Source: Verrucomicrobiales bacterium
GTDB lineage: Bacteria > Verrucomicrobiota > Verrucomicrobiia > Verrucomicrobiales > DEV007
Direction: 5' to 3'
DNA: 17,918 nt
Assembly: GCA_013911195.1 (NCBI GenBank)
Contig: JACETS010000032.1
Location: forward strand, 1-17,918
A program made the position numbers and the translations under genes. The notes under the pieces were generated by a model. The model was not told the DNA's origin. It saw nothing but the letters and a program-made list of their open reading frames with translations, and did not search any database. The stretch's first letter is position 1; each line of letters begins with the position of its first letter. Positions 1-6,982 of the stretch are shown here, one piece after another.

Positions 1-3
1 GAT

Positions 4-447
4 ATGGACCTCGCAACAGATAATACTCAAACAGTTAGAAAAGATGCCGGAAGATTGGCTGACTTTATAATGTTCACTCAGAGATCATTCTTACTGAATC
101 TCTCTAAGGAACTAAATAAAGGTAATGTTTCTTACGCACAGTTTTTCCTTCTTGGTTACCTTGCTAAAGAAGATTATTTAACAATGACTCATATTTCTCA
201 AAAAATGGGACATTCAACTGCAGCTGCTACCGGTTTGGTGGATCGTTTAGAAAAGCTAGGATATGTACAAAGACTTCATGCTTCAGACGATAGAAGAAAA
301 GTTATGGTTCAAATCACTCGTAAAGGGATCGACCTTGTTGATAAAATGAGAGAAGATATTATTGAAAATCTTGTCCAAGTTATGGCTGAAATGGATAATG
401 GAATTACTTCAGCTGTTATGGAAGCTTCTCATAAAATTTCAGAATAA
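4..447 (+). CDS. MarR-family transcriptional regulator
   Basis: This is a 147-residue winged-helix DNA-binding protein of MarR size (usually 140-160 residues), expected to act as a cytoplasmic dimer on operator DNA. The winged-helix core spans about residues 44-108. The recognition helix region is near residues 64-84 (SQKMGHSTAAATGLVDRLEK), and the wing carries the family-typical DDRRKV at 95-100 followed by VQITRKG. The flanking N- and C-terminal helices would form the dimer interface. The ligand and targets cannot be read from the sequence. The ATG lies only 3 nt from the window edge, so the true start could be further upstream and the promoter is not visible. A strong intrinsic terminator begins 20 nt after the stop, so this gene probably ends its transcript. 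Family assignment is firm; the start is not. Confidence 0.88.
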   Translation: MDLATDNTQTVRKDAGRLADFIMFTQRSFLLNLSKELNKGNVSYAQFFLLGYLAKEDYLTMTHISQKMGHSTAAATGLVDRLEKLGYVQRLHASDDRRKVMVQITRKGIDLVDKMREDIIENLVQVMAEMDNGITSAVMEASHKISE

Positions 448-467
448 ATTACTAATAGTTTTGTTTT

Positions 468-499
468 AAGCCTCAGTCTTTCTAGACTGAGGCTTTTTT
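468..499 (+). terminator. Intrinsic terminator after the MarR gene, abutting the next start codon
   Basis: A perfect 12-bp inverted repeat (AAGCCTCAGTCT at 468-479, TTCT loop, AGACTGAGGCTT at 484-495) is followed by a T-run through 499. This is a textbook rho-independent terminator for the MarR gene. It is unusual because the T-run is immediately followed by the ATG at 500 of the next gene. The only Shine-Dalgarno-like sequence for that gene (GAGG, 489-492) lies inside the 3' arm of the stem. Confidence 0.85.
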
Positions 500-1159
500 A
501 TGCCCAAACCGTTCATAACATTTAGATCGTTAAGTAATATCGGTAACGTAAAACACGGTTTTACTGTCAGAAATGATAATATAGATGTTAATTGTGAGAG
601 GGAAGATGCAGTTTCAAGATTAAGACCATTCTATGAACAAGCCATAGACGCACTTGGTTTTAGTCGTCGCAATTTTGTTTCTCTAGAACAAGTTCATGGT
701 GATAAAGTTATTGTCATTGATAGTCCAAACACATCCACTCAGCCGTTCGCTGAAGCAGATGGTTTAGTGACATTTAAGTCTAATATACTGCTTGGTATAT
801 TCGTTGCAGATTGTTGTGCCGTATTTATCACAGATATATATGGCAAGGGCGTTTCTGTGGTGCATTCTGGCAAAAAAGGAAGTGAGTTAAGTATCATTAA
901 AAATGCTATAATGAAGTTTAATGATCATGGAATTCCCTCAAGTGATCTCCTGGTGCAACTAAGCCCTTGTATTAGGCCACCTAACTATGAGGTTGATTTT
1001 GTGAATGCGATTTTTGAAGATTGTATTTCTTGTGGAGTATCTAAAGCGTCAATATATGTTGATTCTCGTTGTACCTCACAACACTTAGATCTTTTTTATT
1101 CCTATAGAATGGAGCAGGGGAAGACGGGAAGAATGTTGGCTATGATCGGTAAACGGTAA
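500..1159 (+). CDS. pgeF: PgeF/YfiH-like laccase-domain protein (peptidoglycan editing factor family)
   Basis: This is a 219-residue protein of the PgeF (YfiH/YlmD, formerly 'multicopper polyphenol oxidase') family, whose members act on purine nucleosides or edit peptidoglycan precursors. The likely metal ligands are present: His66 in QVHGDKV, Cys105 in ADCC and His122 in VVHSGKKG. The C-terminal CTS...FYSYR...GKTGRMLA block is typical of the family. Two features differ from the E. coli type: the HAGWRG motif is HSGKKG here, and the segment between YEVDF and CTS is shortened, making the protein smaller than the usual ~240-260 residues. The start is forced: an in-frame TGA lies at 488-490 and no other start codon occurs before the conserved HGFTVR region. 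The ATG directly follows a terminator T-run. The gene converges on the Dabb gene with a 7-nt gap and no terminator between them. Confidence 0.8.
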   Translation: MPKPFITFRSLSNIGNVKHGFTVRNDNIDVNCEREDAVSRLRPFYEQAIDALGFSRRNFVSLEQVHGDKVIVIDSPNTSTQPFAEADGLVTFKSNILLGIFVADCCAVFITDIYGKGVSVVHSGKKGSELSIIKNAIMKFNDHGIPSSDLLVQLSPCIRPPNYEVDFVNAIFEDCISCGVSKASIYVDSRCTSQHLDLFYSYRMEQGKTGRMLAMIGKR

Positions 1160-1166
1160 AAAAATA

Positions 1167-1463
1167 TTAAATTATGTCCTCAGTATCATAAACAATAACT
1201 CTTTCCCACATATCTTTGCATTTACTAACAAAGTCCTTGTGTATAGAGTCATCTTGATAAGCATTATGAGCATCGATGTTGGGAAAAGATAAAGATAAAT
1301 GATAAGTGAAACTTTTATCAGTTACCTCTCTTTCAGGTGTTAATGCTGTTTTTCCCAATGTACCTCTATCTACTGAATCAATTAAAGTTAGTTTGATTGC
1401 CTCAGATTCGAAGAGTTTTATGTTTTGATTGTCTTTAAGCCAGAAGAAAACATTATGAGTCAT
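1167..1463 (-). CDS. Dabb-domain (stress-responsive alpha/beta-barrel) protein
   Basis: This 98-residue single-domain protein opens with MTHNVFFWLKD, matching the usual 'hhVfFWLK' start of Dabb (stress-responsive A/B barrel) proteins. It also has the downstream pattern of a second beta strand (FTYHLSLSF), an alanine/tyrosine helix (AHNAYQDDSIHKDFV) and a final strand (VIVYD). These small dimeric ferredoxin-like barrels have mostly unknown substrates, and no catalytic role can be assigned here. The ATG is close to the edge of the conserved domain, so the start is well supported, although no Shine-Dalgarno is present (only A/T upstream). It diverges from ispE across 35 bp, so the two genes must share overlapping promoter DNA. 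Its 3' end faces pgeF. Confidence 0.82.
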   Translation of the reverse strand: MTHNVFFWLKDNQNIKLFESEAIKLTLIDSVDRGTLGKTALTPEREVTDKSFTYHLSLSFPNIDAHNAYQDDSIHKDFVSKCKDMWERVIVYDTEDII

Positions 1464-1498
1464 TTTATAATAAATATTTAAAGTTTTATATAAAGGAT

Positions 1499-2353
1499 AT
1501 GAAACAAAATGAAATTGCTCCAGCGAAAATAAATCTCTGGTTAAGAGTCTTAAGGAAAAGAGAAGATGGTTTTCACGATATAGAATCCTTGATGGTCGCT
1601 GTTTCTGGAGTTCATGACTTGTTGAGTTTTGATGTTGAAGAAGGAGAAGGTAAGATTGATATCATTTGTGATAATTCAAATTTATCATTAGGAATTGATA
1701 ATCTTATTTATAAAGCAATTAAAGTCTTTGAAGATGGCTTGAGCATAAAAATTAAGGGAAGTGTTGAATTAGAAAAAAACATACCTTTGGGAGCTGGTCT
1801 TGGGGGGGGGAGTAGCGATGCTGCAGCAACGCTTAATGCAATGAATAAATTGTTTGGTCTGCCTTTATCTAATATTGAATTAAGTGATATGGCAGCGGTT
1901 TTGGGAAGTGATGTCCCGTTTTTCATAGAAGGAAAGCCATGTTTGTCCACTGGAAGGGGGGAGATTTTATCTCCATACTTAGGGCAATTAACCAATAAGC
2001 CCATTGTTTTAGTAAAGCCAGATTTTGGAGTTTCCAGTGGATGGGCCTATTCGAATTGGGAAAAAAGCACAAAATTAATAGGCGTGGATTATGGCCAACA
2101 GAGAGCTGAATGGGGGGAGGTGGTAAATGATCTAGAGCTCCCAGTATTTGGAAAATTTTTATTTTTGCCTACGCTAAAAACTTGGTTGTTAGATAGGAAT
2201 GAAACTGAAACTGTTTTGATGTCTGGTTCTGGTTCAACAATATTTGCAGTTTGTTCTGAGGAAATCTCAGCTGATAAACTTATAAAAAATGTAAAATCAA
2301 ATTTTGGGGAGGATACCTGGTGTGAAACTGTTCACCTTATACCAAATTCATAG
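1499..2353 (+). CDS. ispE: 4-diphosphocytidyl-2-C-methyl-D-erythritol kinase
   Basis: IspE phosphorylates CDP-methylerythritol with ATP in the MEP route to isoprenoid precursors, in the cytoplasm. The 284 residues match the usual family length. The GHMP kinase signatures are in order: APAKINLWL at 7-15 with catalytic Lys10, the ATP loop PLGAGLGGGSSDAAATL at 96-112, GSDVPFF around the catalytic aspartate (Asp138), and the C-terminal SGSGST at 242-247. The start ATG fits the family N-terminus. An AAAGG lies only 2 nt before it, too close for a normal Shine-Dalgarno. The three glycine codons of the ATP loop are GGG-GGG-GGG, giving a nine-G homopolymer (1802-1810). Two six-G runs occur later in the gene (about 1956 and 2112). 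It ends 8 nt from the convergent pdxH stop with no visible terminator. The squalene/phytoene synthase gene at 6983 is a further isoprenoid gene nearby. Confidence 0.95.
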   Translation: MKQNEIAPAKINLWLRVLRKREDGFHDIESLMVAVSGVHDLLSFDVEEGEGKIDIICDNSNLSLGIDNLIYKAIKVFEDGLSIKIKGSVELEKNIPLGAGLGGGSSDAAATLNAMNKLFGLPLSNIELSDMAAVLGSDVPFFIEGKPCLSTGRGEILSPYLGQLTNKPIVLVKPDFGVSSGWAYSNWEKSTKLIGVDYGQQRAEWGEVVNDLELPVFGKFLFLPTLKTWLLDRNETETVLMSGSGSTIFAVCSEEISADKLIKNVKSNFGEDTWCETVHLIPNS

Positions 2354-2361
2354 GTACTTTA

Positions 2362-3018
2362 TTAGGGACTGAGTCTACTTTTAATCCAATCTTCATTATT
2401 TTTCACATATTGAATTCTGTCATGCATGCGATTCTCTCTTCCTTGCCAGAATTCAATTTCTACGGGGCTAATATTAAATCCACCCCAGAATTCTGGGTAG
2501 GGAACTTCAACATTAGCAAATTTTGACATCATTTCCTTTTCCCTTTTTTGCATCCATTCTCTATGAGGTATTTTTGAGCTCTGAGTAGATGCCCATGCAC
2601 TTATTTGATGTCCTATGGGGCGTGTTTTAAAATATTTTTCAGAATCATCTTTAGGTATCTTTTCTGCAAAACCAATAATGGTTACTTGCCTCTCTAGTTC
2701 TTTCCATAAAAAATTGACGCTTACTCTATTGTTGGAATTTATCTCGCCTCCTTTTCTGCTTTCATAATTAGTATAAAAAACAAATCCCTTATCTGAGATC
2801 CCTTTAAGTAGAACATTTCTAAGGGATGGCTGAGCAGATTCATTGACCGTTGCAAGAGTCATAGCAGTTGGTTCAATAATGTCTGCATCAATAGCATTTT
2901 GAAGCCATTTTTTAAATTGATCGATTGGGTTTGAATCGAGATCGTCTATTGAAAGTTTGGCTTTTTTATATGAGACTCTAAGTTCGGAAATGTCATCTAC
3001 GTTTGATCTATTTGACAT
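2362..3018 (-). CDS. pdxH: Pyridoxamine/pyridoxine 5'-phosphate oxidase
   Basis: PdxH is the FMN-dependent oxidase that makes pyridoxal 5'-phosphate from PNP or PMP. The protein is 218 residues, the same length as the E. coli enzyme. FMN-binding motifs are RNVLLKG (67-73), FYTNYESRKG (81-90) and QISAWASTQS (138-147). The C-terminal signature WGGFNISPVEIEFWQG...RMHDR places Arg197 and His199 where the E. coli catalytic residues lie, and the protein ends in the expected RLSP. The start codon has no Shine-Dalgarno. It diverges from hpt across 44 bp, and a TTGACA overlaps its start codon on the plus strand. The gene looks complete and functional. Confidence 0.97.
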   Translation of the reverse strand: MSNRSNVDDISELRVSYKKAKLSIDDLDSNPIDQFKKWLQNAIDADIIEPTAMTLATVNESAQPSLRNVLLKGISDKGFVFYTNYESRKGGEINSNNRVSVNFLWKELERQVTIIGFAEKIPKDDSEKYFKTRPIGHQISAWASTQSSKIPHREWMQKREKEMMSKFANVEVPYPEFWGGFNISPVEIEFWQGRENRMHDRIQYVKNNEDWIKSRLSP

Positions 3019-3042
3019 GTAATCAATGAAATTTAGTTAATA

Positions 3043-3048
3043 TATAAT
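3043..3048 (+). promoter_or_regulatory. Possible -10 element for hpt
   Basis: A perfect TATAAT lies 14 nt before the hpt ATG in the pdxH/hpt divergent gap. No convincing -35 is at 16-18 bp: the nearest TTGACA (3012-3017) is 25 bp away. If real, the predicted 5' leader would be under about 10 nt, consistent with the absence of a Shine-Dalgarno. In such AT-rich DNA this could be chance. Confidence 0.3.
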
Positions 3049-3062
3049 TCTTTAATAACGGA

Positions 3063-3599
3063 ATGTTAGATGTTTTGGATCGGGTAGTACTGTCTGAGGA
3101 ATCAATAAAAGCCATATTGGGAAAGATGGCAATGAGCATATCCGAAGATTATAAAGGATTAAATTTAACAATTGTGCCAATAATGAATGGTAGTTTGTTC
3201 ATGGCTGCAGATCTAATTAGAATGATTAACGTTCCGTGCCAAATTGAATGTTTAAAAGCTAAAAGTTATTTCGGGAAAGAGCAAATGACAAAGGGTAGCT
3301 TAGTTGGCGAGGAGTTGTTTTCTCAGCTTAACAATCGAGACGTTCTAATTGTTGATGAAATACATGACACAGGGAATACAATTGATCTTGTGCTAAAGGA
3401 GTTGAAAACAATGCCTAATATCGCCAGCGTTCGGTCAGCCGTTTTGCTAAATAAAAACAAAACAAAACAAACTAGTTACCATCCAGATTATATTGGGATT
3501 GAAGTAGATGATGACTTCTTAGTGGGATATGGTCTTGACTATCATGGAATGTATAGGGAGTTGCCAGTTATAGGGACTTTGAAATCAGAGAATTTTTAA
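3063..3599 (+). CDS. hpt: Hypoxanthine phosphoribosyltransferase
   Basis: This purine salvage enzyme joins hypoxanthine (and usually guanine) to PRPP to give IMP or GMP in the cytoplasm. It is 178 residues, the normal size. The pyrophosphate-binding loop is NGSLF near 42-46. The PRPP-binding signature is VLIVDEIHDTGNTI at 95-108, with the acidic pair Asp98/Glu99 and Asp102. The C-terminal hood region DFLVGYGLDYHGMYRELPVIG is highly characteristic of Hpt. The Lys-X-Ser-Tyr element (KAKSYFG, 65-71) begins the flexible active-site loop. No Shine-Dalgarno precedes the ATG. It heads a plus-strand series with moaD 10 nt downstream, so the two are likely cotranscribed, although they have no direct metabolic link. 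Confidence 0.95.
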   Translation: MLDVLDRVVLSEESIKAILGKMAMSISEDYKGLNLTIVPIMNGSLFMAADLIRMINVPCQIECLKAKSYFGKEQMTKGSLVGEELFSQLNNRDVLIVDEIHDTGNTIDLVLKELKTMPNIASVRSAVLLNKNKTKQTSYHPDYIGIEVDDDFLVGYGLDYHGMYRELPVIGTLKSENF

Positions 3600-3609
3600 G
3601 AATTTTATA

Positions 3610-3858
3610 ATGACAGTTAAAATATTATTTTTTTCATTATTGCGTGAAATTGTTGGGAAAGAAGAGGTCGAGCTCCAGGTTAGCTTTGAACCGTGCACCG
3701 TAGGTTCAATATTGAATCAAGTATATACCCAATGGCCATCACTAAAAGATTGGGATTCTAGTATATTAATCTCCCTGGATTTAGATTACGTGAACCGAGA
3801 AGTGGAGGTCGTTGATGGTCAGGTTATTGCTCTGATGCCACCATTGCAAGGTGGGTGA
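3610..3858 (+). CDS. moaD: MoaD/ThiS-family sulfur carrier, molybdopterin synthase small subunit
   Basis: This 82-residue ubiquitin-like protein ends in the obligatory Gly-Gly (PPLQGG). The C-terminal glycine is adenylated and thiocarboxylated to donate sulfur, most likely to molybdopterin synthase (MoaE). The N-terminal strand VKILFFSLLREIVG, the central helix region and the YVNREVEVVDGQVIALMPPLQGG-type ending match MoaD better than ThiS: length is ~80 residues, with a LR-E-V-G element after strand 1. No moaE, moeB or other cofactor gene is in the window, so the MoaD call over another MoaD/ThiS-like carrier is inference. It follows hpt by 10 nt with no Shine-Dalgarno. Confidence 0.82.
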   Translation: MTVKILFFSLLREIVGKEEVELQVSFEPCTVGSILNQVYTQWPSLKDWDSSILISLDLDYVNREVEVVDGQVIALMPPLQGG

Positions 3859-3936
3859 TCCTCTTTACATTTAGTCTGACCAGAAGTAGGTTTTATCCTC
3901 TCGTTTATGGGTTCAAAAATAAAACTTCAATTAATC

Positions 3937-3942
3937 TATAAA
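3937..3942 (+). promoter_or_regulatory. Possible -10 element for lepA
   Basis: TATAAA lies 14 nt before the lepA ATG, the same spacing as the TATAAT before hpt. The 98-bp moaD-lepA gap is large enough for a promoter, but the -35 candidate (TTCAAA, 3912-3917) is weak and 19 bp away. The rest of the gap shows no strong hairpin. Confidence 0.22.
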
Positions 3943-3956
3943 TTTCATGCAGTAAT

Positions 3957-5759
3957 ATGTTAACTGAACTGACAAGAAATTTTTCAATAATTGCCCATAT
4001 TGATCATGGCAAGACTACTTTGTCGGACAGACTATTGGAGTTCACTCAGACAATTACGGAAAGAGAAAAACAAGATCAGCTCTTAGATTCTATGGACCTC
4101 GAAAGGGAAAGAGGTATTACAATAAAATCACACCCTGTAACAATGGATTACAGGGCAAAAGATGGAAATGTTTACAAATTGAATTTACTTGATACGCCTG
4201 GGCACGTGGATTTTTCTTATGAAGTTTCAAGAAGTTTGGCTGCATGTGAAGGGGCAATTCTAATAGTCGATGCAGCCCAAGGTGTTGAAGCTCAGACTGT
4301 CGCTAACTTGCATTTGGCTGTCGAGCAAGATTTAACAATCATTCCAGTCGTTAATAAGATAGATTTACCAAGTGCTGACCTTGATATGGCGCATCAACAG
4401 TTAGAGGATATTTTGGCAATACCGGCTGAAGATGCTATTCATGCTAGTGCAAAAATGGGGACAGGGATCGAAGATATATTGGAAGCTATTGTGTCTAGGA
4501 TTCCTCCGCCTCAAGTTCCATCTGATGATATATTAAGAGCTTCAGTTTTCGATTCGGTTTTTGATTCATTCAGGGGAGTGGTTTCATACTTGCGTGTTAT
4601 GTCAGGTACTTTGGCTAGAGGAACAGGAATACGTATGATGAGTACAACTAAAACTTATGAGGTTAAAGAAGTTGGTGTTTTTACCCCTAAAATGGAAAAA
4701 AGAGAAAAGCTTTTTCCTGGTGATGTTGGTTATCTCATAGCCAATATGAAAACATCATCAGAAGTGAAAATTGGTGATACAGTCACCGATGTTCAAAAGT
4801 CTGCATCTGAACCATTGCCAGGGTTTAAGGAAATTCGGCCAATGGTTTTTTCTGGAATATATCCGGTAACAACTGATGATTTTGAACAGCTCAAATTAGC
4901 AATGGGTAAATTGCAAATTAATGATGCAGCGTTTCAGTTTTCTGCAGAGAGCTCAGCTGCTTTAGGTTTTGGCTTTAGATGTGGGTTTCTTGGTTTGCTT
5001 CACATGGAGATAATTCAGGAGCGCTTGCGAAGAGAATTTGATATGGATGTAATATCCACATATCCAAGTGTTATTTACCAGGTGAAGAAAACCAATGGTG
5101 AGGAGCTAACAATTGATAATCCTACTTTTCTTCCTAGCGCTGCGGAAATAGATACGATCAGTGAGCCTACCGTTAAAGCCTTTATAATTACTCCTAATGA
5201 ATTTATTGGTGATCTTATTCAGTTGGTTATGGAGAAGAGAGGTCTTGTTGAACATACAGAGACTTTGGATTCTTCTAGGGTTATGTTAACTGCTTCAATG
5301 CCGCTCAATGAGATTTTGGTCGATTTTAACGACAGAATGAAGAGTATGACTCGAGGTTATGGGTCAATGGATTATGAGCATTCAGATTATCAGGCTGCTA
5401 AATTAGTTAAAATGGATATTCGGATTAATGAAGAGCCAGTTGATGCTTTTAGTTCAATTGTGCATACAGATAAGGCTCAGACCTATGGAAGAAAATTGTG
5501 CGCTAAACTTAAGGAAGTTATACCTCAACAATTGTTCAAGGTTCCAATACAGGCAGCAGTTGGTGGAAATATAATTGCTCGTGAAACAATTAGTGCTATG
5601 AGAAAGAATGTTACAGCCAAATGTTATGGAGGTGATATCACTCGAAAGCGGAAATTGTTGGAAAAACAAAAAGAGGGGAAAAAGAAGATGAAGGCTATAG
5701 GAAAAGTTAACATTCCACAGGAGGCATTCATTAAAGTTCTTAAATCATCATCTAATTAA
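3957..5759 (+). CDS. lepA: Elongation factor 4 (ribosomal back-translocase LepA)
   Basis: LepA/EF4 is a ribosome-associated translational GTPase that helps under stress and in ribosome assembly. At 600 residues it is the standard length. The GTPase motifs are AHIDHGKT (G1, 13-20), RGITIKS around the switch I threonine (52-58), DTPGHVDF (G3, 79-86), NKID (G4, 133-136) and SAK (G5, 164-166). The LepA-specific C-terminal domain is present, ending in the lysine-rich RKRKLLEKQKEGKKKMK segment and then VNIPQEAFIKVLK. The ATG fits the family start (RNFSIIAHIDHGKTTL follows at once). The stop codon overlaps the lepB start at TAATG, which suggests translational coupling of these two genes, a pairing also known from other bacteria. 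Confidence 0.97.
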   Translation: MLTELTRNFSIIAHIDHGKTTLSDRLLEFTQTITEREKQDQLLDSMDLERERGITIKSHPVTMDYRAKDGNVYKLNLLDTPGHVDFSYEVSRSLAACEGAILIVDAAQGVEAQTVANLHLAVEQDLTIIPVVNKIDLPSADLDMAHQQLEDILAIPAEDAIHASAKMGTGIEDILEAIVSRIPPPQVPSDDILRASVFDSVFDSFRGVVSYLRVMSGTLARGTGIRMMSTTKTYEVKEVGVFTPKMEKREKLFPGDVGYLIANMKTSSEVKIGDTVTDVQKSASEPLPGFKEIRPMVFSGIYPVTTDDFEQLKLAMGKLQINDAAFQFSAESSAALGFGFRCGFLGLLHMEIIQERLRREFDMDVISTYPSVIYQVKKTNGEELTIDNPTFLPSAAEIDTISEPTVKAFIITPNEFIGDLIQLVMEKRGLVEHTETLDSSRVMLTASMPLNEILVDFNDRMKSMTRGYGSMDYEHSDYQAAKLVKMDIRINEEPVDAFSSIVHTDKAQTYGRKLCAKLKEVIPQQLFKVPIQAAVGGNIIARETISAMRKNVTAKCYGGDITRKRKLLEKQKEGKKKMKAIGKVNIPQEAFIKVLKSSSN

Positions 5760-6961
5760 TGTTCATTTTCAAACCAAGATATTTGAAGAAAGCTAAACTC
5801 CTCAGAAAAGGAGTGGTTAAATTTCTCTCTTATAAAAAAGATCTTATTTCTGAAAAGTTATTTTCAGAAATAACCGTGGCATTAGAAAATTTTGATAATG
5901 CTGTGGATTCCAGAGATAAAGAACGAATAAAATTAGCAGCCAAAGAATTAACCAAGTTATGTGAGCAATCAGTACCCCCTCCTAGCAATCCAATCATCAG
6001 AGAAAATCTAGAGGTTATTCTTGTTGCTATTATTATTGCTGTTGGGATTAGAACCTATTGTGTACAACCATTTAGAATACCTACTGGCTCGATGCAGCCT
6101 ACTCTCAACGGAATAATATGTAAGGTTATTGAGCCATCTGAGAATCCAAATTATGCTAAACCAGGTCCTGTTAAATTGATATGGGAGAAATTTTCTGAGG
6201 GGCGTACTTATGTTGATATAAAAATACCTGCAGGGGCTAAGATTGATAAATTTGAGGAGGTCACAAGATTTAAATTTTTCACTTCAACATTAATCTCATT
6301 TGAGGGTTCTCAATATGAAACAATTAAAGTAGGGGTCCCTTTAAAAAATCTTTTTCAGGAAAAAAACAGAGGAGGTTTAGGTCTAAGGTCTGCATTGAAT
6401 ATTTCAAGAGCATTCAATTACTCGAGCGAATCAGCAAAGGAGTTTCCTGTTAAAGGTAGGCACATGGCGATTGATTCGGATTTTAGATTGCAAGGTTATT
6501 GCGATACGGGAGACCAAGTTTTAGTAAACAAAATGATCTATCATTTTAGGAGTCCCGAACGAGGTGAAATATTTGTTTTTAATACAAAAGGGATAGCGGG
6601 AATTAATGGTGGTGTGCAATCGCAACATTATATAAAAAGGCTATGTGGTGTTCCAGGTGACTCATTGGAGATTAAAAAAAATGGAGGTCCACTATATGTT
6701 AATGGTGAAATTGCAACGGAAGATGGGATTGCAAAAGTTTTTGATGAATATGATGGGTATTCCTTAATCAGAAAAGTGAGAGTCCCTGATTACCAAGGAA
6801 TTAATAAGACCAAGCTGCCAAAGGATAGTTATTTCGCACTAGGTGATAATAGCGATGATAGTGCGGATAGCAGAATGTGGGGTAATGTTCCTGAAGATAA
6901 TTTATTAGGCCCTGGTCTAATGGTTTATTGGCCTTTAGAACACTGGGGGCTTATGAAATGA
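5759..6961 (+). CDS. lepB: Signal peptidase I with a large insertion
   Basis: LepB is the membrane serine protease that removes signal peptides from secreted proteins. Here it is 400 residues. An ~80-residue N-terminal region precedes a single clear membrane helix (about 85-102). The nucleophile box is PTGSMQPTL with Ser111. The general-base box is HYIKRLCGVPGD with Lys293. The box GDQVLVNK is at 251-258, and the C-terminal box GDNSDDSADSRMWG is at 362-375. All catalytic boxes are intact. The distance between the serine box and GDQVLVNK is about 135 residues, far more than the ~20-60 usual in compact enzymes, so an extra domain sits there (roughly 120-245). The start codon overlaps the lepA stop (TAATG) without a Shine-Dalgarno, so translation probably depends on coupling. 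Confidence 0.93.
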   Translation: MFIFKPRYLKKAKLLRKGVVKFLSYKKDLISEKLFSEITVALENFDNAVDSRDKERIKLAAKELTKLCEQSVPPPSNPIIRENLEVILVAIIIAVGIRTYCVQPFRIPTGSMQPTLNGIICKVIEPSENPNYAKPGPVKLIWEKFSEGRTYVDIKIPAGAKIDKFEEVTRFKFFTSTLISFEGSQYETIKVGVPLKNLFQEKNRGGLGLRSALNISRAFNYSSESAKEFPVKGRHMAIDSDFRLQGYCDTGDQVLVNKMIYHFRSPERGEIFVFNTKGIAGINGGVQSQHYIKRLCGVPGDSLEIKKNGGPLYVNGEIATEDGIAKVFDEYDGYSLIRKVRVPDYQGINKTKLPKDSYFALGDNSDDSADSRMWGNVPEDNLLGPGLMVYWPLEHWGLMK

Positions 6962-6982
6962 CTTAACAAACTTGCATGATTG

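Noticed and set aside
1140..1170. A terminator between the convergent pgeF and Dabb genes
   Set aside because: The 7-nt gap and its surroundings show no stem, only A/T runs.
1708..2004. A 98-codon minus-strand frame inside ispE
   Set aside because: It overlaps the conserved ATP-loop region of ispE and reads as low-complexity proline/leucine-rich sequence; ispE explains the DNA fully.
3012..3048. TTGACA (3012-3017) and TATAAT (3043-3048) as one full promoter for hpt
   Set aside because: The 25-bp spacing is far outside the 16-18 bp range, so only the -10-like element was kept, at low confidence.
3858..3901. Direct repeat ATCCTCT (3858-3864 and 3895-3901) between moaD and lepA
   Set aside because: Seven bases repeated once in a short gap is expected by chance and has no symmetric or positional support.
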